The translations under genes were made by a program, and so were the position numbers. Source: Aestuariibacter sp. GS-14 (GTDB taxonomy: Bacteria > Pseudomonadota > Gammaproteobacteria > Enterobacterales > Alteromonadaceae). From it: a DNA stretch of 64,000 nt. The DNA is taken from assembly GCF_006494365.1 (NCBI RefSeq), contig NZ_VHIP01000013.1, forward strand, positions 90,307 through 154,306, read 5' to 3'. Below, piece by piece: positions 1 to 7,594 of this stretch; position 1 is the first letter of the stretch; the number at the start of each line of letters is the position of its first letter. The notes beneath the pieces were generated by a model. It worked only from the letters and a program-made list of their open reading frames with translations. It was not told where the DNA came from and ran no database searches.

Positions 1-1301
1 ATAATGTCGCCTTTGGACACGTTGTAGCACGAACATATCGTTGCGGTATCACCCAGTGCATCCGCGCCTAGTACTGGTGCATCACCAGATGAAGGTAATA
101 TCAGCGCTTCCGGTGCCTCGGGTACCTTAATGTTGTTTAATGCGTATTGCAGCAGCGTGTCGTAGTCGCTGGTATCGCCAACCAGAACAGCACCAATCAC
201 AAAGGATTTGGTAGGATCCAGCACCAGTTTTTTATACACACCATCAGGTTGGTTGTGGTACGTGTAAACCAGTGCGCCAGGCGTTTTTACATGCGCATCA
301 CCAATGGAGCCTACTTCTACGCCCATTAATTTGAGTTTGGTACTCATGTCGGCACCAGCAAACTCGCCTTTACCGCCGGTAAGATCGGCTACCGCTGCTC
401 GGGCCATGGCGTAGCCAGGTGCAACCAGGCCATAAATGCGGTTGTCCCACAGGGCACATTCACCAATAGCGTAAATATCGGGATCCGACGTTTGACACTG
501 GTTGTTGATCACAATACCGCCGCGCTCGCCCATGGTCAGCCCACTGCTGCGACCCAACTGGTCGCTGGGTCGGATCCCGGCTGAGAACAAAATTAAATCA
601 GTTTCTAAAAAGCTGCCGTCAGAGAAATTCATACGGTAGCGGCAGGATTCGCCTGCAACAATTTCCTGAGTGGCCTTCTGAGTGTGCACTTTCACACCCA
701 GCTCCTCAATTTTCACTTTGAGCTGTTGACCGCCCATCATGTCCAGCTGCACGGCCATTAACTGAGGTGCAAATTCCACCACGTGGGTTTCAAGACCGGC
801 TTGTTTCAGTGCATTAGCGGCTTCGAGCCCCAACAATCCGCCCCCCACTACAACGCCTACCTTGCTTTGTGCAGACGAAGCGCTGATTGCTTCCAGATCT
901 TCAATGGTGCGGTATACCAGACAGTGTGGTTGATCGTTGCCCGGAATAGGTGGAACAAACGGATAGGAGCCGGTAGCCAGAATAAGCTTGTCGTATTCAA
1001 ATGTTTCACCGCTCTCCAGAGTAACGACTCTGGCGTCGCGATCGATAGTGCTCACCCGCGCATTAATTCGTGCATCCACGCCCCACTGCTGATAGGTCTC
1101 AGGCGTGGTCATAGCTAAATCTTCTGCCGTTTTACCTGCAAAGTATGACGATAAGTAAACCCGGTCATAGGCCAAACGGCCTTCACCGCTTAAAACCGTA
1201 ACGTGGCAATCATGCTGGCTGTTGATTAACTGCTCAACAAAATGATGGCCTACCATGCCGTTTCCGACAATGACGATGCGTTGTTGTGAAGAAGAAGTCA
1301 T
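1..1301 (-). CDS. nirB: Nitrite reductase [NAD(P)H] large subunit, N-terminal part (cut by window edge)
   Basis: Assimilatory nitrite reductase reduces nitrite to ammonium in the cytoplasm. About 433 residues are visible from the ATG at 1301, which is preceded by an AAGGTG ribosome site. The N-terminus has the dinucleotide-binding motif VIVGNGMVGHHF, followed by a second nucleotide-binding motif (VVVGGGLLGLEAA) and GECALW, as in the pyridine-nucleotide disulfide oxidoreductase module of NirB. Near the edge CSCYNVSKGD marks the BFD-type [2Fe-2S] domain; the sirohaem/[4Fe-4S] part lies outside the window. The gene sits behind a leader with an intrinsic terminator and an ANTAR-type hairpin, so it is probably switched on by the NasR-like protein encoded at 4619-5905. 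Identification is firm; the 3' end is not visible. Confidence 0.93.
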   Translation of the reverse strand, partial: MTSSSQQRIVIVGNGMVGHHFVEQLINSQHDCHVTVLSGEGRLAYDRVYLSSYFAGKTAEDLAMTTPETYQQWGVDARINARVSTIDRDARVVTLESGETFEYDKLILATGSYPFVPPIPGNDQPHCLVYRTIEDLEAISASSAQSKVGVVVGGGLLGLEAANALKQAGLETHVVEFAPQLMAVQLDMMGGQQLKVKIEELGVKVHTQKATQEIVAGESCRYRMNFSDGSFLETDLILFSAGIRPSDQLGRSSGLTMGERGGIVINNQCQTSDPDIYAIGECALWDNRIYGLVAPGYAMARAAVADLTGGKGEFAGADMSTKLKLMGVEVGSIGDAHVKTPGALVYTYHNQPDGVYKKLVLDPTKSFVIGAVLVGDTSDYDTLLQYALNNIKVPEAPEALILPSSGDAPVLGADALGDTATICSCYNVSKGDI

Positions 1302-1321
1302 TTTGTTCACCTTTCTTGGAG

Positions 1322-1358
1322 ACAAAAAAAAGCCCACGACCTTTCAGGGTCATGGGCT
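1322..1358 (-). terminator. Leader attenuator (intrinsic terminator) upstream of nirB
   Basis: Read on the minus strand, an 11-bp stem (AGCCCATGACC pairing with GGTCGTGGGCT, one G-U pair) with loop CTGAAA runs straight into eight U residues. It lies about 20 bases before the nirB start codon and not after a gene, so it would stop transcription before nirB unless antitermination occurs. Confidence 0.85.
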
Positions 1359-1366
1359 CCGTTGCC
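1355..1366 (-). promoter_or_regulatory. ANTAR-type hexaloop hairpin in nirB leader
   Basis: On the minus strand GGC-AACGGA-GCC forms a short stem with a six-base loop having A at position 1 and G at position 4, the signature of ANTAR-protein RNA targets. Its 3' arm is shared with the 5' arm of the terminator stem, so the two structures exclude each other. A matching upstream first hairpin was not found with confidence. Confidence 0.6.
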
Positions 1367-1434
1367 TGTTTAGCGTTAGCTTTTAAATTGTGTGATGGCG
1401 CAATACAAATGAATCGGCATCTTAATGAGGTACA

Positions 1435-1450
1435 ATCAAGATCGATGCCA
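1435..1450 (-). promoter_or_regulatory. Sigma-54-like promoter for nirB
   Basis: Minus-strand TGGCAT-CGATC-TTGAT resembles the -24/-12 consensus TGGCAC-N5-TTGCA with the correct ten bases between GG and the -12 dinucleotide. The -12 element has GA instead of GC, which weakens it. It lies about 70 bases before the ANTAR hairpin. Confidence 0.45.
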
Positions 1451-1513
1451 ATAATTAGACACGTTAATTTTCAATGAGTTAGTAATTTACTCGTACTTCC
1501 TCACAACCTAAAT

Positions 1514-1530
1514 CGCACCAATTTGATGCA
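1514..1530. promoter_or_regulatory. NtrC-like binding site upstream of nirB
   Basis: CGCACC-AATTT-GATGCA matches the NtrC palindrome TGCACC-N5-GGTGCA at 10 of 12 defined positions. It is about 64 bp upstream of the sigma-54-like element, a suitable place for an enhancer site. Confidence 0.5.
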
Positions 1531-1572
1531 ATAACGTCTGCACAGGTGCACTATCATGGTTAAGTGGGTTGC

Positions 1573-3273
1573 TTATCGAATTAACGCAAACGCCAATAAC
1601 ACTGCTAATACACCCGACACAGTTTGCCAAAACCTCACCGGATTGCGCTCTGCCAGAGGCAGAACTTGTTGATATCCCGGGTTTGGATGCTGTAGGTCAT
1701 ACAGAAATTCAGACAGGCTTGGGTAACGTTTGCCAGCCTGCGGATGACATCCGCGTTTCATCGTTTCATCCAGCCAGACAGGCACCGACACATCCCTTTG
1801 AAGCAGACGCTGATAACGCAATTTGTGTAATGCACTGTAACTGGTTGTCCTGGCTACCGATGTGCCATAGGGATGACCGCCGGATAACGCGTAATAAAGC
1901 ACACAGGCAAGCGCGTACTGGTCAGCCTGCTCATTGGCCCACAGGCCCACAAAATATTCAGGTGCGCTGTATAGTAAATCACCGGGGATAATAAGTTGAT
2001 TCGGGTCGTCTAAAAACTGATGGCCATCAATACTGGCACTGCCAAAGTCAATTAATACCAGCCTGCCGGTGTGGGTTAACAGTATATTCTCCGGCCTGAT
2101 ATCCTGATGTAGAATGCCTTTTCGATGCAATGCAGTAAGCGCAGTAACTAATTGAGCGGCCCACTCGCGGACTTGCTTCACTGTTGCCTGACCGTTGTCT
2201 AGCAAGTGCTGGCGCAGAGTTTGCCCGTCAAGATATTCAGTTAGGGTGTAAAACGTACTTCTATACTCATCTGACTCAACGGTTTTCATTACATGGGGAT
2301 TGTTTACCCTGCGCGCTATCCACTCCTCTTTGGCCATGTCGTCCAGGAAGCCAGCATTGTTACTTTGCGTGGTTGACGGCACTTTAAACACCGCCCGCTT
2401 TAGCGTGGTTTCATGCTGTGCAATGAACACATCGCTGCGATCAGAACGACTCAGACAGGTTAACAATTGCCAGTTGTCGATAGTAGCACCGATGTCCAGA
2501 TGCGGATTTCTGGGCAGAATGCCATGTTCGTCGTATTGGGAATTGACACCGGTTGCTGTACTGGCTACCACCAGTAATTGAATCGTCAGGTTGTCCGAAC
2601 TACCAGCAGCCAAGGCGTTCTCTACCACCTGTTCACAGTACTCGGTAAGCTGATTGTGGTTTTCCGGCATACCGTTAAACAGGGTTGCTGCGTTCACGTA
2701 GTCTGCCACCCCATCGGTCATCAACGCAAATTTGTCGCCGGGTTCAATATCGATGAGTTGAATATCCACGTCGAGTGCCGGCTTTATGCCCAGTGCATTG
2801 GCAAGGTACTGCTGACCACTTTCTGATACGCCCGTGTGCGCCTGGGTTAACTGCGTTACGTTATCACCGCGACAATGCAATATTGTACTGTCACCACAGT
2901 GAATAACGGTTGCACTCTTGTGCTGCAGGATCACACCAGAAAACGTACACACATAGCCCCTGTCCGGATTCCCCTGATAGGGGCTATGAGCGCTTTTTAT
3001 GTATAAGGCGGTGTTGATGGTTTCCAACACTTTTCGCGCTGCTCTGGCAGATGACCAGTTTTCGCTGGTCAGCAGGTAATCGCGATTAAAATGTGTAACA
3101 GCCAGTTCACTGGCGTATTGACTAACCTGGCTGCTACTGATCCCATCCGCTATGCTTGCCACCAAACCCCGCCGCCCTAAAACGGCACAATCAGGCACTG
3201 TCATTGCCTGACAGTCCTGATTGATTGGCTTGATACCGCTACTGGAGCATGCGCCCCAGCGAACAGTTAACAC
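1573..3273 (-). CDS. Bifunctional PP2C-type phosphatase / Ser-Thr protein kinase, membrane-anchored
   Basis: This 566-residue protein has a PP2C-like phosphatase domain (about 1-240), with metal-binding aspartates in NQD, IADG, MTDG and SSDNLT, followed by a protein kinase domain (about 265-530) and one C-terminal membrane segment (about 545-563). Kinase motifs visible are AVFKV (ATP lysine), HQDIRPEN (catalytic loop), LIDFGSAS and SAPEYF. The catalytic loop has Gln for the HRD arginine and Arg for the usual lysine. The start is GTG at 3273, five bases after the channel gene, so the two are co-transcribed. Genes of this type lie beside nirB in other proteobacteria, for example the Pseudomonas aeruginosa nirB-nasA locus. 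Its substrate is unknown; a role in nitrogen signalling is inferred from position only. Confidence 0.88.
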   Translation of the reverse strand: MLTVRWGACSSSGIKPINQDCQAMTVPDCAVLGRRGLVASIADGISSSQVSQYASELAVTHFNRDYLLTSENWSSARAARKVLETINTALYIKSAHSPYQGNPDRGYVCTFSGVILQHKSATVIHCGDSTILHCRGDNVTQLTQAHTGVSESGQQYLANALGIKPALDVDIQLIDIEPGDKFALMTDGVADYVNAATLFNGMPENHNQLTEYCEQVVENALAAGSSDNLTIQLLVVASTATGVNSQYDEHGILPRNPHLDIGATIDNWQLLTCLSRSDRSDVFIAQHETTLKRAVFKVPSTTQSNNAGFLDDMAKEEWIARRVNNPHVMKTVESDEYRSTFYTLTEYLDGQTLRQHLLDNGQATVKQVREWAAQLVTALTALHRKGILHQDIRPENILLTHTGRLVLIDFGSASIDGHQFLDDPNQLIIPGDLLYSAPEYFVGLWANEQADQYALACVLYYALSGGHPYGTSVARTTSYSALHKLRYQRLLQRDVSVPVWLDETMKRGCHPQAGKRYPSLSEFLYDLQHPNPGYQQVLPLAERNPVRFWQTVSGVLAVLLAFALIR

Positions 3274-3278
3274 AAACG

Positions 3279-4142
3279 TTATACCTTATCGTTAACCTTG
3301 GCTGCTGGAACAGCTTTAGGCACACCGCCACCCGCAAGAGTGCGTTTAGGTGCCGTTTTGTAGTGGGTTGAGTACAGGGTCAGACCGGTAAATGCCAAAC
3401 CACCCACCAGGTTACCCAGTGCAGTTGGAATTTCATTCCAGATAAAGTAATCCATGATGGAGAAGTCACCACCCATGATCAAACCAAACGGGAACAGGAA
3501 CATGTTCACAACCGAGTGTTCAAAGCCCATAAAGAAGAACAACATGATAGGCATCCACATAGCCAGCACCTTGCCGCTCACGTTAGTTGAAATCATTGCG
3601 CCAACAACGCCCAGTGATACCATCCAGTTACACAGCATGCCGCGAATAAAGATAGTGATCCAGCCTGCTACGCCATATTCTGCATAACCCAGTGTACGCG
3701 CTTCACCAATACCCGCTACTTTTGTGGCAATAGCACCGCCATCGGTGTTGTAACCCATGGTAAAAATGAATGACATCATAAATGCCACGGTTAATGCGCC
3801 AGCAAAGTTACCCACAAACACCAGCCCCCAGTTGCGCAATATTTGCGGCCAAGTTACGCCGGGGCGTTTGGCAAGCCAGGCTAAAGGTGCCAGTACGAAC
3901 ACACCGGTTAACAGGTCGAAGCCCATTAAGTAGAGCATACAAAAGCCCACCGGGAACAAGATAGCCCCAATCAGGAATACGCCGGTTTGTACAGCAATGG
4001 TTACTGCAAATACGGCTGCAAGTGCCAGAATGGCTCCTGCCATATAAGCCCGAATTAAAGTATCACGGGTAGACATGTAAATCTTAGATTCACCCGCGTC
4101 GACCATCTTGGTCACAAACTCCGAAGGAAGTAGATACGCCAT
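3279..4142 (-). CDS. Formate/nitrite transporter family channel (probable nitrite uptake)
   Basis: A 287-residue polytopic membrane protein of the FNT family (FocA/NirC). The family signature GFEHSVVNMF contains the central pore histidine, and about six hydrophobic segments are evident. It probably imports nitrite (or exports excess) across the inner membrane for NirB. A TTG-initiated version would begin at 4148, but the ATG at 4142 has an AAGGTG ribosome site nine bases upstream and is preferred. The gene heads a minus-strand operon with the phosphatase-kinase fusion and follows an attenuator leader. The family is certain; nitrite specificity rests on neighbouring nirB and nasR. Confidence 0.9.
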   Translation of the reverse strand: MAYLLPSEFVTKMVDAGESKIYMSTRDTLIRAYMAGAILALAAVFAVTIAVQTGVFLIGAILFPVGFCMLYLMGFDLLTGVFVLAPLAWLAKRPGVTWPQILRNWGLVFVGNFAGALTVAFMMSFIFTMGYNTDGGAIATKVAGIGEARTLGYAEYGVAGWITIFIRGMLCNWMVSLGVVGAMISTNVSGKVLAMWMPIMLFFFMGFEHSVVNMFLFPFGLIMGGDFSIMDYFIWNEIPTALGNLVGGLAFTGLTLYSTHYKTAPKRTLAGGGVPKAVPAAKVNDKV

Positions 4143-4211
4143 AATCAATCACCTTACTGTTATTAAAGAGTGCACAGCGTTCACTGCTACGTTCGCTGCC
4201 GTTTTTCACGC

Positions 4212-4258
4212 ACAAAAAAGCGCCCGCACCACTCCCGTTGAGGAGCAGTCGCGGACGC
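4212..4258 (-). terminator. Leader attenuator upstream of the nitrite-channel operon
   Basis: On the minus strand GCGTCCGC pairs with GCGGGCGC (one G-U pair), with further pairing of CTCC and GGAG inside, followed by six U residues. It lies about 70 bases upstream of the channel start codon, where a terminator can only act as an attenuator. Confidence 0.85.
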
Positions 4259-4266
4259 CTTTGTCC
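4253..4266 (-). promoter_or_regulatory. ANTAR-type hexaloop hairpin in channel leader
   Basis: Minus-strand GGAC-AAAGGC-GTCC is a perfect 4-bp stem with a hexanucleotide loop showing A1 and G4. The 3' arm GTCC is part of the terminator's 5' arm, so formation of this hairpin would block the terminator. It is a better match than the copy before nirB. Confidence 0.72.
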
Positions 4267-4311
4267 AATCTCGTGCTGTTGGCAAATCCCTAAGACTTGC
4301 ACACTTCACGT

Positions 4312-4327
4312 ACCAAGTTTCTTGCCA
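4312..4327 (-). promoter_or_regulatory. Sigma-54-like promoter for channel operon
   Basis: Minus-strand TGGCAA-GAAAC-TTGGT has the -24/-12 spacing of sigma-54 promoters, with GG replacing GC at -12. It lies about 45 bases before the ANTAR hairpin, the same order as in the nirB leader. Confidence 0.45.
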
Positions 4328-4415
4328 ACTTGGTTAAGATTAAAAATTAACCATAAAAATCAGCCAGATAAATCTTTTAGAAAGAGACAAGTGAATACCC
4401 AAACCTCAATTCAAA

Positions 4416-4432
4416 TGCGCCAAAATGGCGCA
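4416..4432. promoter_or_regulatory. NtrC-like palindrome, channel-proximal
   Basis: TGCGCC-AAAAT-GGCGCA has perfect 6-bp arms and matches the NtrC consensus TGCACC-N5-GGTGCA except for a symmetric change in each arm. It lies between the channel operon and nasR, about 89 bp upstream of the sigma-54-like element. Confidence 0.5.
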
Positions 4433-4434
4433 AA

Positions 4435-4451
4435 TTCACCAAAATAGTGCC
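4435..4451. promoter_or_regulatory. NtrC-like site, second copy
   Basis: On the minus strand GGCACT-ATTTT-GGTGAA is similar to NtrC enhancer sites (9 of 12 defined positions). Its centre is 19 bp from that of the adjacent palindrome, two helical turns, which would put two dimers on the same DNA face. Confidence 0.45.
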
Positions 4452-4618
4452 TCGTTTAACTATGTATTCGCACAATTAATAGTGATATTCGAGCTATGCA
4501 CCGGAAAATTGCCTATAAACCCATCAATTTAATCTGTTTTTCAATGATTTATGCAAGGAACACTAAACAGGAATGGCTTTTGCTTCAGTTTTATATCAAC
4601 ACGCTATTTGAGATCGCC

Positions 4619-5905
4619 ATGGGAAAACACAGCGAAATTACCAAGCGCTTTTTGCTGGCAGCCAAGTACCAGGAAATTCAGGCACTTCACCATTTATCGT
4701 CGAACTGTCGTACCGTGGAAGCAATTAAAGACATGATCCACCAGTTGCAACGGGAACGTGGGATGTCTAATGTGTTTCTGGGTTCCAAAGGGGATCGCTT
4801 TTCAGCCCAACGCGAACAACAAATTCAGAGTAGTCAGGAATGCGAACAGGATTTGCGAAGCCTGCTTAAATCACTCTACCTTGGCAATCACGATAACGGT
4901 CAGTCGATGCGTTTGCTCAGCAGCATCACGTTTGCCTTGCAGGGCATGGATCACTTGCCAAATTTACGTGAAAAAGTATCGGCTTTACAGGTAAATACCC
5001 TTGAGTCGACAAACGCTTACTGCCGTCTGATTGCCGGATTACTTGACGTTATTTTTGAAGCCGCCGATGTGGCCAGCGATCCGGAAATGACCCGTCTGCT
5101 GGTTGCCTTGTTCAACTTTATGCAAGGTAAGGAATACGCTGGACAGGAACGCGCCTGGGGCGCAATTGGCTTCTCCGAAAGCCAGTTTGACAGTACGTTA
5201 TGCGACAGGATCCACACTCTTACTGAGTCCCAGCAGCAGTGCTTTGAAACCTTTTCCAATTTCGCTGATACCGAAGAGCAAGCGATGTGGAACGCGCTTG
5301 CCACAGGCGAAGTGTCGGGCAATATTCAGCGGCTGCGAGAAATGATTTGTTCACTGGCAAAAGGCGGTGGCTGTTCGTCGGAACTCAGTGAAGTATGGTA
5401 CGACATTGCAACACAGCGTATTGATGCCATGCAGCTCATTGAAGAACACCTGACTACGCGACTTAACCAGCAAGCTGAGCTAAGAATTAAGCAGGCTGAG
5501 GATGAATTGCGTAATCACGAACTACTGGTTGCGTCGTTAAACAATACGCCTGCACACGCTGGTTCACCGTTTACCATGTTGTTTGATAGTTCGGTTAAAG
5601 GCTTGCGCGGCGCTGAGATCAGAGAAGACGATCTGGTTGAATCCGCTACCCTGTCAGCGCACAAATCCTTTTACGAGCTGATTCGTGGGCAGTCTCAGCG
5701 CATTGAAGAAATGGCCGGTCAGCTAGCCGCAGCCAAACAAGCCCTCAACGAACAAAAAGTGATCGATCGAGCTAAATTACTGCTTATGCAACAAGGTAAA
5801 ATATCCGAACAACAGGCTTACAGAAAACTGCAAACATCCGCAATGGAACAAAATATTCGGATAGCTGAACTCGCGCAACGGGTTGTTCAGCGGGCAGCGA
5901 AATAA
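4619..5905 (+). CDS. nasR: NasR-like nitrate/nitrite-sensing antiterminator (NIT-ANTAR)
   Basis: The N-terminal three quarters (about 20-320) is a helical NIT-type nitrate/nitrite-sensing domain, containing the segment LQRERGMSNVFLG typical of this fold. The last 65 residues form an ANTAR RNA-binding domain (KVIDRAKLLLMQQGKISEQQ, then an AYRKL...AMEQNIRIAELA helix pair). In Klebsiella, NasR binds leader RNA when nitrate or nitrite is present and prevents termination. Here two leaders with ANTAR-like hairpins lie next to it, before the divergent channel gene and before nirB. An in-frame ATG at 4496 would add 41 residues that do not resemble the family; the ATG at 4619 gives 428 residues and is preferred, though its ribosome site is weak. 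Confidence 0.88.
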   Translation: MGKHSEITKRFLLAAKYQEIQALHHLSSNCRTVEAIKDMIHQLQRERGMSNVFLGSKGDRFSAQREQQIQSSQECEQDLRSLLKSLYLGNHDNGQSMRLLSSITFALQGMDHLPNLREKVSALQVNTLESTNAYCRLIAGLLDVIFEAADVASDPEMTRLLVALFNFMQGKEYAGQERAWGAIGFSESQFDSTLCDRIHTLTESQQQCFETFSNFADTEEQAMWNALATGEVSGNIQRLREMICSLAKGGGCSSELSEVWYDIATQRIDAMQLIEEHLTTRLNQQAELRIKQAEDELRNHELLVASLNNTPAHAGSPFTMLFDSSVKGLRGAEIREDDLVESATLSAHKSFYELIRGQSQRIEEMAGQLAAAKQALNEQKVIDRAKLLLMQQGKISEQQAYRKLQTSAMEQNIRIAELAQRVVQRAAK

Positions 5906-6029
5906 TTGTTGCCTGATGTTGATTAACGTTAAGTTTCACATGTTATACAAAATTCAATAACTATTCGCTTACGTTTCGTTCTTGTGGTTTTCTCGTGTGG
6001 TTTTATAACTTCAACAAGCGAGAAATAGG

Positions 6030-7379
6030 ATGCTGCGTAAGCACGTAACACCATTATTGATAGGCGCCGTACTGTGTGTTGCCCTCGCCCCTGACAGGGT
6101 ATTAGCACAAATAGGCGATACCTTTGCGTCTGAACGCAAAGTCATTACCGATCCCGTGACGGGTGTAAACATCGCCTTTCTGACCAGTCAGCCCGCCGGC
6201 GATTCCAAAATATACCCTACTCACCCCCAATGGACTGCCGATGGCAACTGGCTGGTATTTCGCAGTAATCGCGTACCGGGCGAAGCCATGGCCGTTAACG
6301 AACAGGATGGTACGCTAGTTCAGGTAAGTGAAGGTGGCTATTTCGGCATGTTGGTGAATGCACAGCGTTCCAATAAATTGTACCTGATGCGCGATGCCAC
6401 TTTTGCTGCCGATGCGCAACCGCGTTACGGTAACAGCGAAAACGACAAGCAAATCGTCGAGGTGAATACCGGTGCGCTGCTTGCCGATGTCATGGCAAAA
6501 CGTGTTAAGCCTGCCAGCCATTATCAGCGTGTAGTGGGTATTGTACCTGGCAGTATGGGCGCGGGTGGCGATATGGCACTGGACGCTGCTGAAGATATTA
6601 TCTATTTTCGAATTGGTCGCGAAGAAGCAGCACGGTACCTGCCTAAGGGCACCAAACCCGAAAGCAACTTTGGCCCCCGAAACATGGGCGCAGGCCCAAC
6701 GGGCATCGCCAGTATGGATCTGACAACAGGCAAAATTGCCATGGTAGTTGCGCTGCCTTTTCAACTTGGACATATCCAAACCAATCCCTGGGTATCCCGG
6801 GAACTGATATTTTGCTGGGAAACCGGTGGTAAGTCACCGCAACGCATGTGGACCATGAAAGTGGGAGGTGAAGTAAAACCCCTGTATCCCGAAGCGGATT
6901 ATGAATGGGTAACACATGAAGCGGTTATCACCCGCGATGAAGTCGCTTTCGCCATTATGGGTCATCGCGATGTTGGCACCCATGATGATTGGGGCCCTTC
7001 TGCGAGCCGCCTTAAACCCACCGGGCTGGGGATAGTGAATTTGCGCACCAATGAAATGCGTATAGCCGGCCAAACCCGCAGTGGCAGTGGTCTGTGGCAT
7101 GTACATGGTTCTCCCGACGGGCGCTGGGCAGTGGGCGATGATTTTGAGCGAAACTTATATCTAATCGACCGCACTACCGATGAGATGATACTACTCAGCG
7201 CAGGGCACAAAACCACAGCCAAAGATCATACGCACCCCACATTTAGCCGGGATGGCACTAAAATTCAGATCCAGTCGGCCATGCTATCTGATGACGATCG
7301 CAGTTTAAATATTGCCGTAATCTATATCCCAGAAAGCTTGCTAAACAAAGACTATAGCCAGGTTAAAAGGCTGGACTAA
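6030..7379 (+). CDS. Secreted beta-propeller protein, oligogalacturonate-lyase-like (PL22-like)
   Basis: A 449-residue protein with a cleavable signal peptide (about 1-26, ending VLAQ). It has repeated propeller blades with PD40/TolB-type strands (WTADGNWLVFRSNR, SPDGRWAVGDD, FSRDGTKIQIQS). The DPVTG start of the mature part, the propeller and the histidine pairs (HVHG, HTHP) resemble oligogalacturonate lyases, which use a metal bound by His residues. A signal peptide is unusual, since characterised PL22 enzymes are cytoplasmic. It stands 215 bases before the DUF1592-type gene on the same strand and may belong to the same secreted set. A pectin-type substrate is a guess; a non-catalytic propeller is possible. 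Confidence 0.65.
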   Translation: MLRKHVTPLLIGAVLCVALAPDRVLAQIGDTFASERKVITDPVTGVNIAFLTSQPAGDSKIYPTHPQWTADGNWLVFRSNRVPGEAMAVNEQDGTLVQVSEGGYFGMLVNAQRSNKLYLMRDATFAADAQPRYGNSENDKQIVEVNTGALLADVMAKRVKPASHYQRVVGIVPGSMGAGGDMALDAAEDIIYFRIGREEAARYLPKGTKPESNFGPRNMGAGPTGIASMDLTTGKIAMVVALPFQLGHIQTNPWVSRELIFCWETGGKSPQRMWTMKVGGEVKPLYPEADYEWVTHEAVITRDEVAFAIMGHRDVGTHDDWGPSASRLKPTGLGIVNLRTNEMRIAGQTRSGSGLWHVHGSPDGRWAVGDDFERNLYLIDRTTDEMILLSAGHKTTAKDHTHPTFSRDGTKIQIQSAMLSDDDRSLNIAVIYIPESLLNKDYSQVKRLD

Positions 7380-7399
7380 ATAACTCGAGGCCGAATTCA

Positions 7400-7451
7400 C
7401 GGCTTCGCAAGCCGCTTCGTTCACAGCCCTGTGTAAAATAATGACAGGGCT
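7400..7451. repeat. Two consecutive hairpins between genes
   Basis: The first is CGGCTT-CGC-AAGCCG (7400-7414). The second is an 8-bp stem, AGCCCTGT with ACAGGGCT (7425-7451, 11-base loop). No clear U-tract follows, so this is not a standard intrinsic terminator, although it may help end the upstream transcript. The TTCGC-rich style recalls the structured segment at the right edge of the window. Confidence 0.5.
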
Positions 7452-7594
7452 TCGCAATTGCGCTTTACCCGCTTAAATCCCCTGCTCGTCTCAACGCTTT
7501 TTTAACCCTGATTATTGGCATAGTAACTGCTGCCACTGTGGTTATTTGAGCCTGAACCTGTGATCAGGTGTTTCATTGCGCAAAGAGAGTGCAG

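Noticed and set aside
1569-1991. 140-codon open frame on the plus strand
   Set aside because: It lies fully opposite the phosphatase-kinase gene, whose domains are clear; a shadow frame.
4496-4618. N-terminal extension of the NasR-like protein by 41 residues
   Set aside because: The extra residues do not resemble the family and would run into the regulatory region; the ATG at 4619 fits the usual NIT-domain start.
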